Origin: JAJZSS01 sp964463505
GTDB lineage: Bacteria; Chloroflexota; Anaerolineae; Anaerolineales; UBA4823
Assembly: GCA_964463505.1 (NCBI GenBank)
Contig: CAYXDC010000018.1
Location: 1-47,351, forward strand
Direction of reading: 5' to 3'
Length of the DNA stretch: 47,351 nt
Every line of letters begins with the position of its first letter. Position 1 is the first letter of the stretch. Position numbers and translations under genes: made by a program. The notes under the pieces were generated by a model. It worked only from the letters and a program-made list of their open reading frames with translations, did not search any database and was not told where the DNA came from. This document shows, one piece after another, positions 31,291 through 39,352 of the stretch.

Positions 31291-31544
31291 ACGCTACCTC
31301 CTCAGCTAATATCGATTATACCCACCATCCGCGACGCGCATAGTGTCAGGTGTCATATTATAAACTGGACAAATTACGTCATTTTTAGGCAAACTACTCG
31401 CCTGTAACCATTAGGACTTACACAATCGGTGGAGCAATATTCCCTGATGCGCGTAACTCCTAACCGTATTCCAGCATAAGGTCGCCAACACTTCAGCTTC
31501 AAAGCCCGACTTTGTGAAAAGCGTGACCAACGCTTGAAATAGCG
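31291..31544. other. Intergenic stretch before the peptide transporter
   Basis: No gene is supported here. It holds the -10 box of the small minus-strand gene (31315-31320), two short GTGTCA repeats near 31343-31353 and otherwise no recognised structure up to the inverted repeat at 31529. Confidence 0.4.
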
Positions 31545-31546
31545 TT
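31529..31546. promoter_or_regulatory. Inverted repeat overlapping the -35 box of the peptide transporter
   Basis: AACGCT-6nt-AGCGTT (31529-31534 and 31541-31546) is a perfect palindrome whose right half runs into the -35 box TTGACG. It is flanked by TGACC and GGTCA half-sites (31524-31528 and about 31554-31558). It looks like an operator for a dimeric regulator, inferred from symmetry and position. Confidence 0.4.
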
Positions 31547-31572
31547 GACGGACGGTCAAGCTTATGTATAAT
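31545..31572 (+). promoter_or_regulatory. Promoter of the peptide transporter operon
   Basis: TTGACG (31545-31550) and a perfect TATAAT (31567-31572) separated by 16 bp. Transcription would begin near 31579, giving a leader of about 110 nt that contains tiny reading frames. Confidence 0.7.
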
Positions 31573-31593
31573 AGACTAACTCTTTTTTCGTGT

Positions 31594-31652
31594 ATGATTT
31601 TGGAGGTGCCAATGCAGTGATGCCTCGCGGATCGTCCAATCCTATCCAATAA
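31594..31652 (+). promoter_or_regulatory. Possible leader peptides upstream of the transporter
   Basis: ATG 31594 opens a nine-codon frame (MILEVPMQ, stop TGA 31618-31620). Its in-frame ATG 31612 follows GGAGG at 6-nt spacing. A second frame, MPRGSSNPIQ, starts at 31620 in a TGATG overlap and ends at 31652. The good ribosome-binding site makes translation of one of them credible, and regulation of the downstream gene possible, but there is no further proof. Confidence 0.25.
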
Positions 31653-31688
31653 ATCTGTAACCGATTTTCTCTTAGGAGGAGAAAAAGC

Positions 31689-33506
31689 ATGAGCCGTAAA
31701 TACCTGTTGACCCTCGGGTCAATCTTGATCGTCCTTAGCATGGTCCTGAGCGCCTGCGCCCAGGCCACCCCGGTAGCCACGGAAGTTGTCGTCACCGAGG
31801 CCCCTGCCGAACCAATGGAAACTGAAGAACCAGCTGAACCCATGGAGACTGAGGCCCCCGCCGAGCCCATGGAAACTGAAGCGCCCACCGAACCCATGGA
31901 AGAATCTGTCTTCATCTTCGGGCGTGGCGGCGACTCGGTCCAGCTAGACCCCGCTATCGTCACCGATGGTGAAAGCTTCCGAGTCACGGGGCAGGTCCTG
32001 GAACCGCTCTTCCAATACGAGCCCGGCAGCACCACGCCGATCCCAGCTCTGGCGACCGACTGCACCCCCAATGATGCAGCCACTGAATGGATCTGCACCC
32101 TGCGTGAGGGCGTCAAATTCCATGATGGCACCGATTTCAACGCAGACGCTGTAGTCTTCAACTTTGAGCGCTGGCGCTTCACTGATAACCCCTATCATTT
32201 CGAGAGCCAGGTTTTCGAGTACTATGAAGTAATGTTTGGCGGTTTTGACGATGCCAGCTATATCACGTCCGTTGAAAAAGTAGATGACTTGACGGTGAAA
32301 TTCACCCTCAATGCTCCTATGGCTCCCTTCCTGGCTAACCTGGCTATGGATATATTCGCTATCTCCAGCCCGGCCGCGATCGAAGCTGCCGGCGAAAACT
32401 ACGGCACCCCCAGCGCGGGCTGTGTGGGCACCGGCCCCTACAAATTTGTGGAATGGGTTGAAGGCGATTCGATCACCGTTGAAGCCAATGCTGATTACTG
32501 GGGTGGCCCGCCAAAAACCAACAAGATCATCTGGCGTGTGATCCCGGATGACTCTGCCCGCTTCCTGGCCCTCAAGGCCGGCGATATCCACGGTCTGGAA
32601 CAGGCAGTGATTGAAGACTTGACCGCTGCCGAGTCCGATCCTGATCTTACCATCATCACCCGTCCAGCCTTGAATTCAAGCTATCTGGCCTTCAACTACA
32701 AGATCGTCGAATTCCAGGATGTCCGCGTCCGCCAGGCTGTAGCACATGCCATTAACAAGGAGGGGTTGATCGAGAACTTCTTCGGTAAATACGGCACAGT
32801 TGCCACGAATTTCCTGCCCCCCCTGATTTTAGGTCACAATGACGCTATCGAAGATTGGGCCTACGATCCAGAGCTATCTAAGCAGCTTCTGACCGAAGCT
32901 GGCTTCCCGGATGGCCTGAGCGAAGTAACCATCGCTGAAGACATCAATGATGCCGAAGGCAATCCTGTCTTCACCGCTGGTGAGAAAATCCCACTGCGCC
33001 TGTACTACATGCCTGTCACGCGTTTCTACTTCCCCTCCCCGAAAGAGATCGGTGAGGCTATGGCAGCCGAATTAGCCGCCGCCGGGATCAACGTGGAGTT
33101 GTACCTGGAAGGCGACTGGCCGACCTATCTCGGCTCTCGTCGGGAAGGCAAACTGGCTGGGCTGTATATGCTGGGCTGGGGCGGCGATAACGGCGATCCC
33201 GACAACTTCACCGGCTACTTCTTCGGTGGTCTTCCTTCTGCCGATGCAGTTCAGGAGCCAATCGCCCGTGAAGGCTGGTACCAGAACCAGGAACTGGCAA
33301 CGCTGCTGTACAACGCCCTGGTGAACCCTGACCGGGCAGCCCGCGAGGAGATGTACAAGCAGGCTGAGCAGATCATGCATGATGATGTCACCCGTATCTG
33401 GTTAGGACACAACAATACGCCATTGATCTTCTCAGCCAAGGTCAGTGGCTACCAGGCTCAACCCGTCGGCGCAGACTACTACGAAGGCGTGGTCGTTGCT
33501 CCCTAA
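31689..33506 (+). CDS. Peptide ABC transporter solute-binding lipoprotein (family 5)
   Basis: A 605-residue substrate-binding protein of the dipeptide/oligopeptide/nickel type. The signal peptide ends in lipobox LSAC (Cys23). Residues about 37-72 form an acidic linker of four nine-residue repeats (xPAEPMETE). The binding domain follows: EPLFQYEPGS, LREGVKFHDGTDFNADAVVFN (in pieces), VEKVDDLTVKF, RVRQAVAHAINKE, LGWGGDNGDPDNF, and a C-terminal YKQAEQIMHDD. It captures the substrate outside and delivers it to the permease encoded next. AGGAGGAG is a strong ribosome-binding site. Substrate type (peptide, sugar, metal chelate) cannot be read from sequence. Confidence 0.92.
   Translation: MSRKYLLTLGSILIVLSMVLSACAQATPVATEVVVTEAPAEPMETEEPAEPMETEAPAEPMETEAPTEPMEESVFIFGRGGDSVQLDPAIVTDGESFRVTGQVLEPLFQYEPGSTTPIPALATDCTPNDAATEWICTLREGVKFHDGTDFNADAVVFNFERWRFTDNPYHFESQVFEYYEVMFGGFDDASYITSVEKVDDLTVKFTLNAPMAPFLANLAMDIFAISSPAAIEAAGENYGTPSAGCVGTGPYKFVEWVEGDSITVEANADYWGGPPKTNKIIWRVIPDDSARFLALKAGDIHGLEQAVIEDLTAAESDPDLTIITRPALNSSYLAFNYKIVEFQDVRVRQAVAHAINKEGLIENFFGKYGTVATNFLPPLILGHNDAIEDWAYDPELSKQLLTEAGFPDGLSEVTIAEDINDAEGNPVFTAGEKIPLRLYYMPVTRFYFPSPKEIGEAMAAELAAAGINVELYLEGDWPTYLGSRREGKLAGLYMLGWGGDNGDPDNFTGYFFGGLPSADAVQEPIAREGWYQNQELATLLYNALVNPDRAAREEMYKQAEQIMHDDVTRIWLGHNNTPLIFSAKVSGYQAQPVGADYYEGVVVAP
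31800..31907 (+). repeat. 27-bp tandem repeats encoding the acidic linker
   Basis: Four 27-bp units (31800, 31827, 31854, 31881) encode xPAEPMETE. The first three are nearly identical at protein level, the last ends in EES. The repeat lies inside the solute-binding protein linker, so copy number may vary by slippage. Confidence 0.85.
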
Positions 33507-33558
33507 AGTTTGGGGCGCACGCCGCGTACGTCATCTGCAAACCTAATCACTTAGAGCA

Positions 33559-33583
33559 GGGGGGCGGAAAAACTCCGCCCCCC
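33559..33583 (+). terminator. Stem-loop between the binding-protein and permease genes
   Basis: A perfect 10-bp GC-rich stem (33559-33568 with 33574-33583), loop AAAAC, without a following T-run. In importer operons such hairpins protect the mRNA of the abundant binding protein or cause partial termination before the permease genes. Confidence 0.7.
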
Positions 33584-33608
33584 TCGCCTACCTGTAAAGG
33601 AGGCGCTT

Positions 33609-34661
33609 TTGGCACGCTATATCCTCCGGCGCTTGATCACCCTCATCCCCACCCTGATCGGTGTGACCTTTGTGATCTTCATGTTCCAGCGCCTGATCCC
33701 CGGCGACCCTGCCATAGCCATGCTGGGCGAACATGCTTCAGAAGAAAATGTCGCTCGGATCCGCGAGCAGCTCGGCTTGAACCGTCCGCTGTTTCTGGAT
33801 CGAGAAGCCCTGCAGAGTGGCGACTTTGCTGGCTTCTTCGATACCCAGTATCTGCGCTATTTAGGGCGGCTGGCGCAATTCGATTTAGGCAATTCTATTC
33901 ATCGCCGCATTCCAGTAACTGAAACCCTGGCCCTGCGTTTCCCGGCTACCGCCGAGCTGGCTTTGCTGGCAATGTTGATCGCCCTAACCATCGGTATCCC
34001 AGTAGGGATCATTTCTGCCGCCCGGCGCAATACCCCCGTAGATGGTGTAAGCATGGTCGGTTCTCTGATCGGTGTATCCATGCCCATCTTCTGGCTGGGG
34101 TTGATGGAAATCATGCTGTTTTCGGTCTTCCTTAAGTGGCTGCCAACCGGCGGACGGTTGAGCACAGGCATTGAAATTACACCCATTACTAATCTACTAC
34201 TGGTTGACAGCCTGTTGACAGGCAATTGGGTGGGTTTCAAGGATGCTCTGGAACATATCATCATGCCAGCTATTGCGCTGGCCACCATTCCCATGGCAAT
34301 TATCGCCCGCATGACCCGCTCCAGCATGCTGGACGTACTACAGGAAGACTATATTCGTACGGCCCACGCCAAAGGTCTGGTTGAGCAGGTTGTCCTGCTG
34401 CGGCACGCCCTGAAGAATGCCTTCCTGCCAGTGATCACCATTATTGGTATCCAAACGGGCAGCCTGCTGGCTGGTGCAGTGCTCACGGAGACCATTTTCG
34501 CCTGGCCTGGGATTGGTAAATGGGTTTACGATGCCATCCTGGGGCGCGATTACCCGATTGTTCAGGGTGGCACATTACTGATCGCTCTGATCTTTGTAGC
34601 CTTTAATTTATTGGTCGATATATCCTATGCTTACCTTGATCCGCGCATTAAATATGATTGA
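33609..34661 (+). CDS. Peptide ABC transporter permease, DppB type
   Basis: A 350-residue inner-membrane permease with six hydrophobic segments. The N-terminus (RYILRRLITLIPTLIGVTF) and FMFQRLIPGDPA are typical of DppB/OppB. The EAA loop that contacts the ATPases is AHAKGLVEQVVLLRHALKNA. A TTG start at 33609 follows AAGGAGG at good spacing. The C-terminus ends in YAYLDPRIKYD, the family end. It forms a heteromer with the next gene's product. Confidence 0.92.
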   Translation: MARYILRRLITLIPTLIGVTFVIFMFQRLIPGDPAIAMLGEHASEENVARIREQLGLNRPLFLDREALQSGDFAGFFDTQYLRYLGRLAQFDLGNSIHRRIPVTETLALRFPATAELALLAMLIALTIGIPVGIISAARRNTPVDGVSMVGSLIGVSMPIFWLGLMEIMLFSVFLKWLPTGGRLSTGIEITPITNLLLVDSLLTGNWVGFKDALEHIIMPAIALATIPMAIIARMTRSSMLDVLQEDYIRTAHAKGLVEQVVLLRHALKNAFLPVITIIGIQTGSLLAGAVLTETIFAWPGIGKWVYDAILGRDYPIVQGGTLLIALIFVAFNLLVDISYAYLDPRIKYD

Positions 34662-34669
34662 GAGTCTAT

Positions 34670-35908
34670 ATGACTGAGCTAGCTGCAAAAGACACTAAAG
34701 ACATAAAAGTTGCTGATTTTGCAATGCGCGAACATCGCTCACTGTGGAGCGATGCCTGGCGGAGATTGATCTCCAGCAATACCGCCCGCGTTGGCCTGGC
34801 TATCATTAGCATCTTTATCCTGACAACTACCCTTTCCCATTTTTTCTGGGATTACAACCCAAGAACCGATCTGGATTACACCCTAAAACTAAAAGCTCCT
34901 AATCTTTCCCCCACCGCAGAGGTTGAATCGATCCATCCCTTCGGGACTGATAAACTGGGGCGCGATATCTTCCGGCGCGTGATCCATGGCGGCTGGAATT
35001 CTCTGCGGGTCGGCCTGGTGTCTGTGGGCATCTCGTTAATCGCCGGTGGACTTTTAGGATTGCTGGCCGGGTTTTATGAAAGCATGGCCCTGGCATCATC
35101 TGAACGCATCATCGTTTTAAGTATCGCTGGACTGCTCTTAGGAGCTCTGCCAGCCTGGATTGCGAACCAGTTTTTCATTGCATTGCTTTTCGCACTCCTG
35201 GGGGGAGTGGCAGGCTGGTTTGAACATTTCCAGGCGCACAAACCCCTCCGGTATATTCTCTTCACTCTGGTTGGAGGTCTGTGTGGCGCACTGCCTGCTT
35301 TGCTGGTTAGCCCAAGTACAGCGTTGGTTACCGGCATCCTCGGCCTGGGTATCGGGCTATTTCTGGCGCTATCGGTGCGTGGATCCATCATCTCCAACGT
35401 GATTATGCGGGTTATGGATATCACCCTGGCATTTCCCAGCTATCTCCTGGCAATCGCCATTGTTGCCTTTTTGGGTCCTGGGCTGGAAAAGGGCATGATC
35501 GCGATTGGCGTGGTGGGCATCCCCCAATTTGCCCGACTGGTGCGTTCTTCGGTGCTCTCGGTGGCCCAGAAGGAATATATCCTGGCGGCTCAATCGGTCG
35601 GTGAAGGGCATGGGCGGATTATCTTCCGCCATATCGTGCCCAACATTCTATCACCGGTCATTGTACAGACGACGATGGGTCTGGCGAATGCGATACTATC
35701 GGCTGCTGCCCTGGGTTTCCTGGGTTTGGGCGCTATCCCGCCAGAGCCAGAGTGGGGCGCCATGTTGGGCGACAGTTATCGCTTCTTGACCAGCGGCGCC
35801 TGGTGGGCAGTTCTTTTCCCCGGCCTGGCAATTATGTTCAGCGTGTTGGGCTTCAACCTGCTTGGGGATGGTCTGCGCGATGCGTTGGACCCCAAACTGC
35901 GCATTTGA
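34670..35908 (+). CDS. Peptide ABC transporter permease, DppC type, with extra membrane insert
   Basis: A DppC/OppC-like permease: N-terminal segment SDAWRRLISSNTARVGLAI, HPFGTDKLGRDIFRRVIHGG, then VMDITLAFPSYLLAIAIVAF, the EAA loop VGEGHGRIIFRHIVPN and the C-terminal NLLGDGLRDALDPKLRI. At about 412 residues it is some 110 longer than the usual 290-310. The excess is one block, residues about 138-238, between GLLAGFYES and GSIISNVIMRVMD, and it contains about four hydrophobic segments. ATG 34670 is preferred; TTG 34658, overlapping the dppB stop, is possible. The permease therefore has extra helices, unlike the standard pair. Confidence 0.9.
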   Translation: MTELAAKDTKDIKVADFAMREHRSLWSDAWRRLISSNTARVGLAIISIFILTTTLSHFFWDYNPRTDLDYTLKLKAPNLSPTAEVESIHPFGTDKLGRDIFRRVIHGGWNSLRVGLVSVGISLIAGGLLGLLAGFYESMALASSERIIVLSIAGLLLGALPAWIANQFFIALLFALLGGVAGWFEHFQAHKPLRYILFTLVGGLCGALPALLVSPSTALVTGILGLGIGLFLALSVRGSIISNVIMRVMDITLAFPSYLLAIAIVAFLGPGLEKGMIAIGVVGIPQFARLVRSSVLSVAQKEYILAAQSVGEGHGRIIFRHIVPNILSPVIVQTTMGLANAILSAAALGFLGLGAIPPEPEWGAMLGDSYRFLTSGAWWAVLFPGLAIMFSVLGFNLLGDGLRDALDPKLRI

Positions 35909-35959
35909 GCTAACTGCAGGCAGCGCGGCATCACAACAATATACGGTGGGTAATCACTT

Positions 35960-36955
35960 ATGGAACCATTGCTTCAAGTCAAGAATTTAACCACGCGCTT
36001 TTATACCGATGACGGGGTGGTGCATGCCGTCAATGGAATTTCTTACAACCTGAATGAGGGTGAAGTCCTGGGCGTAGTAGGCGAGAGTGGCTGCGGTAAA
36101 AGCGTGCACGCCCTCTCCATCATGCGCCTGATCACTGATCCACCCGGTAAAATCGAGGCGGGCGAGGTGTTATTCAACGGCGTAGATCTGCTAAAAGTCC
36201 CCGACTCGCACATGCGCCGCGTGCGAGGTGCTGATATTGCCATGGTATTTCAGGACCCGATGACCTCTTTGAACCCGGTCTACACAGTGGGCTTTCAAAT
36301 AATGGAGGCCCTGATGGTGCACCAATCCATTTCACGCAATGATGCGCGCGCCCGTGCTGGAGAGCTGCTGAAATTAGTCGGGATTCCTGGGGCCGAGCAG
36401 CGCCTGAACGACTACCCGCACCAATTTTCAGGAGGCATGCGCCAGCGGGCCATGATTGCTATGGCGCTCTCTTGTGATCCTAAGCTATTAATCGCTGACG
36501 AGCCAACCACCGCCCTGGATGTGACCATCCAGGCTCAGATTATTGATCTGGTCAAGCGCCTGCAAGAGAACCTGGGCATGGCGGTGATGTGGATCACGCA
36601 CGATCTGGGAGTGGTAGCCGAGCTGGCAGATAATATCAATGTGATGTATGCCGGATATATCGTGGAGCGCGGTCCGGCAAGCGCTATCTTTAAACATACC
36701 CACCACCCTTACACCATAGGGCTTCTGGGATCTCTACCGCGCCTGGACGAAGCCCCAGGGACCAAGCTGCTCTCGATACCCGGCCTGCCACCCGACTTGG
36801 TCATGCTGCCCACCGGCTGCCCCTTTGCTGCGCGCTGCATGTATACGGATGAACAATGCCTGTCCGCCATGCCGCCGCTTGTCCCTGCGGAAAGTAAAGA
36901 GCACCTGGTCGCGTGCTGGCATTGGGAGAAAATTGCTGAGCAGGTGATCGCATGA
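35960..36955 (+). CDS. Peptide ABC transporter ATPase, DppD type
   Basis: A 331-residue ATPase. Walker A is GESGCGKS, the signature FSGGMRQR, Walker B LLIADEPTTALD and the switch His in WITHDLGVV. The C-terminal oligopeptide-type extension has Cys in GCPFAARCMYTDEQC, typical of DppD/OppD and often associated with an iron-sulfur cluster. It powers transport together with DppF. It overlaps the dppF start by ATGA (36952-36955). The site GGTGGG before the ATG is weak. Confidence 0.94.
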   Translation: MEPLLQVKNLTTRFYTDDGVVHAVNGISYNLNEGEVLGVVGESGCGKSVHALSIMRLITDPPGKIEAGEVLFNGVDLLKVPDSHMRRVRGADIAMVFQDPMTSLNPVYTVGFQIMEALMVHQSISRNDARARAGELLKLVGIPGAEQRLNDYPHQFSGGMRQRAMIAMALSCDPKLLIADEPTTALDVTIQAQIIDLVKRLQENLGMAVMWITHDLGVVAELADNINVMYAGYIVERGPASAIFKHTHHPYTIGLLGSLPRLDEAPGTKLLSIPGLPPDLVMLPTGCPFAARCMYTDEQCLSAMPPLVPAESKEHLVACWHWEKIAEQVIA

Positions 36956-37968
36956 CCGCCACACAAGAACCCCTCGTTCAAGTGCGTAACCTGAAAAAAT
37001 ATTTTCCTATCCAACGCGGCATGGTCATCCAACGCCACGTGGGAGATGTGAAAGCTGTTGACGATGTCAGCTTTGATGTCTTGCGCGGCGAAACCCTGGG
37101 TCTGGTAGGCGAGACTGGCTGCGGGAAAACAACGGTTGGACGTACTATCCTACGCCTGTACGAGCCGACCGGTGGACAGGTAATTTTCGATGGGGTGGAC
37201 CTGGTAAGCTTGAATGAAGGCGAGCTGCGCCGCATGCGCCAGCGTATGCAAATGATCTTTCAAGACCCATACGCCTCGCTAAACCCACGGATGACGGTCG
37301 GCTCGATCGTCTCTTCGCCACTGGACGTGCATAAAACTGTGCATTCCAAAAACAAGAGCAAGCGAGTAGACGATTTGCTCGACATGGTTGGCTTGAATCC
37401 TGAATTCGTCAACCGTTATCCGCATGAATTCTCTGGTGGACAGCGCCAGCGGATAGGCATTGCCCGCGCCCTGGCAGTCAGCCCTGATTTGATCATCTGC
37501 GACGAGCCTATCTCATCCCTGGATGTGTCCATCCAGGCACAGGTAGTCAACCTGTTGGAAGAATTGCAACGCGAGCTAGGACTGACTTACATATTTATCG
37601 CCCATGATCTTAGCATGGTCCGCCATATCAGCAATCGCATCGCCGTGATGTACCTGGGTAAGATCATGGAATTGGCTGATCGCAATGATATTTACCTGGA
37701 TCCAATCCATCCTTATACCCAGGCATTGATGTCAGCCGTACCCTTGCCCGATCCAGACATCCAGAGGAAGCGCAAGCGCATCTTACTGGAGGGCGATATC
37801 CCCAGCCCCACTAACCCGCCAGTGGGCTGCAATTTCAATACGCGTTGCCCGGCAGCAAAAGAACGCTGTTTCAAAGAAGATCCAGCCTTCCGGGAAATTA
37901 AACCCGGGCATTGGGCAGCCTGTCATTTTGCGGAAGATTTTCTGCAACCCGATAAAAAGCTGGTGTAA
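36952..37968 (+). CDS. Peptide ABC transporter ATPase, DppF type
   Basis: A 338-residue ATPase: Walker A GETGCGKT, signature FSGGQRQR, Walker B LIICDEPISSLD, switch His in IAHDLSMV, and a C-terminal region with CNFNTRCPAAKERC. It is the second nucleotide-binding subunit of the importer. The ATGA overlap indicates translational coupling with dppD. The stop is followed by a terminator, which ends the operon binding protein - DppB - DppC - DppD - DppF. Confidence 0.94.
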   Translation: MTATQEPLVQVRNLKKYFPIQRGMVIQRHVGDVKAVDDVSFDVLRGETLGLVGETGCGKTTVGRTILRLYEPTGGQVIFDGVDLVSLNEGELRRMRQRMQMIFQDPYASLNPRMTVGSIVSSPLDVHKTVHSKNKSKRVDDLLDMVGLNPEFVNRYPHEFSGGQRQRIGIARALAVSPDLIICDEPISSLDVSIQAQVVNLLEELQRELGLTYIFIAHDLSMVRHISNRIAVMYLGKIMELADRNDIYLDPIHPYTQALMSAVPLPDPDIQRKRKRILLEGDIPSPTNPPVGCNFNTRCPAAKERCFKEDPAFREIKPGHWAACHFAEDFLQPDKKLV

Positions 37969-37993
37969 GACCTGTTGGCTAAACGTTCCAGCT

Positions 37994-38031
37994 GCTCCCG
38001 ATGGCGAACCAGACCGTTGGGAGCTTTTTTT
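37994..38031 (+). terminator. Terminator of the peptide transporter operon
   Basis: An 11-bp stem with two G-T pairs (37994-38004 with 38014-38024), 9-nt loop, followed by seven T residues (38025-38031). Confidence 0.9.
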
Positions 38032-38118
38032 AATGTCTATTTGGTCCAGCGAATCACCACCTGTCATTTCTGGAAAGCGGTAGGCTGATGGTTGGATTTA
38101 AAATACACTTGCTCAGGT

Positions 38119-38147
38119 TTGACATTCTATCCGGGCAAGGCTAAAAT
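38119..38147 (+). promoter_or_regulatory. Promoter of the coaE-cdaA-cdaR-der run
   Basis: A perfect TTGACA (38119-38124) and TAAAAT (38142-38147) separated by 17 bp. Transcription starts near 38154. A GGATC/GATCC hairpin lies in the short leader, before the CGGAG ribosome-binding site. Confidence 0.75.
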
Positions 38148-38192
38148 GGAAGTGGGCTGGATCATAGTCTGCGATCCGACAACGGAGATAAT

Positions 38193-39329
38193 ATGAGCGC
38201 CTGGCCAGGCAAATACGTTATTGGTCTGACTGGCAATATTGCCACCGGAAAGAGTGTGGTGCGCAAGATGCTGGAACACCTCGGGGCATATGGCATCGAT
38301 GCGGATGCTTTAGCGCACCGCGCTATGGCTAAAGGCGCGCCTGGTTATAAACCAGTGGTTACCACCTTCGGTCAATGGATCCTGGGACCTGATGGACAGA
38401 TCAACCGCGCCCGGCTGGGAAAGGTCGTATTCAGCGACCCTGAGGCCTTGATCGCCCTGGAAAACATCCTGCATCCATTGGTCCAGCAAGCGGTGGATAT
38501 TCTGATCCGGCGCGCAAAACAAAAAGTGATTGTGGTAGAGGCGATCAAACTGATCGAAGCGGGCATGCATGCCCAATATGACAGCTTATGGGTGACTTAC
38601 GCAAACGCAGACATCCAAATGGCGCGCCTGGTACAAAAACGCGGCCTGGTTGAGGCTATAGCCCGCCACCGGATTAGCGCCCAGCCGCCACAGGAAGAAA
38701 AAGTTAAGCTTGCTCGGGTGGTAATCAGAAATCACGGTTCGTTTGAGGATACCTGGCGACAGGTTTCAGCAGCCTGGCAAGCCGTCTTTCCCAGTGTTGA
38801 AGCAGCGCCTCAACCACGCGTTCGCGCCAGACTTGATAAGATGGAGGTGCAGCGTGGGCGACCCAAAGATGCCGGAGATATTGCGGCAGTCGTAAACCGT
38901 TTGAGCAGAGGCAGGCGGCGGATGAGCCGGGCCGATGTAATGGCAGCCTTTGGCGAAAAAGCTTTCCTGGTGCTGCAGATGAACGAGCATACCGTCGGAT
39001 TGGCAGGTTGGAAGGTAGAGAATCTGGTTTCCCGCACGGATGATGTTTTCCTGGATGAGTCCAAAGTACTCCCTGCGATTGGCCTGAAGGCATTGATGGA
39101 AGAAGTTGAGCGTAATTCAATCGAGCTGCAATGTGAGATTTCCCTGCTATTCTTGCCACGCGACATGGCTGAGCAGGACGCGCCTCTGGCAAACCTGGGC
39201 TATAAAGTGCGCAGCATTCAAAGCCTGGGCGTGCGAGCCTGGCAGGAGGCTGCTTCCGAATCCATGCCGGCTGAGAGTGTGATGTTATTCAAACAGTTGC
39301 GTCAGGACCGGGTTTTGCGTCCGGTATAA
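38193..39329 (+). CDS. coaE: Dephospho-CoA kinase fused to a C-terminal GNAT-like domain
   Basis: Residues 1-200 form CoaE, which phosphorylates dephospho-CoA in the last step of CoA synthesis: P-loop GLTGNIATGKS (11-21), YGIDADALAH, and RLVQKRGL in the lid. The usual DIPLLFE segment is replaced by VVEAIKLIEAG. A linker (about 200-215) leads to a C-terminal domain (about 216-378) starting VQRGRPKDAGDIAAVVNRLS, a typical GNAT beginning, followed by FLVLQMNEHTVGLAGW. A classical acetyl-CoA loop (RGxGxG) is not seen, so this part may bind without acetylating, or do something else. The length (378) is almost twice that of a normal CoaE. It starts the run with cdaA, 23 nt downstream. Confidence 0.88.
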   Translation: MSAWPGKYVIGLTGNIATGKSVVRKMLEHLGAYGIDADALAHRAMAKGAPGYKPVVTTFGQWILGPDGQINRARLGKVVFSDPEALIALENILHPLVQQAVDILIRRAKQKVIVVEAIKLIEAGMHAQYDSLWVTYANADIQMARLVQKRGLVEAIARHRISAQPPQEEKVKLARVVIRNHGSFEDTWRQVSAAWQAVFPSVEAAPQPRVRARLDKMEVQRGRPKDAGDIAAVVNRLSRGRRRMSRADVMAAFGEKAFLVLQMNEHTVGLAGWKVENLVSRTDDVFLDESKVLPAIGLKALMEEVERNSIELQCEISLLFLPRDMAEQDAPLANLGYKVRSIQSLGVRAWQEAASESMPAESVMLFKQLRQDRVLRPV

Positions 39330-39352
39330 ATTATTTTACGGAGTAATCGGCG

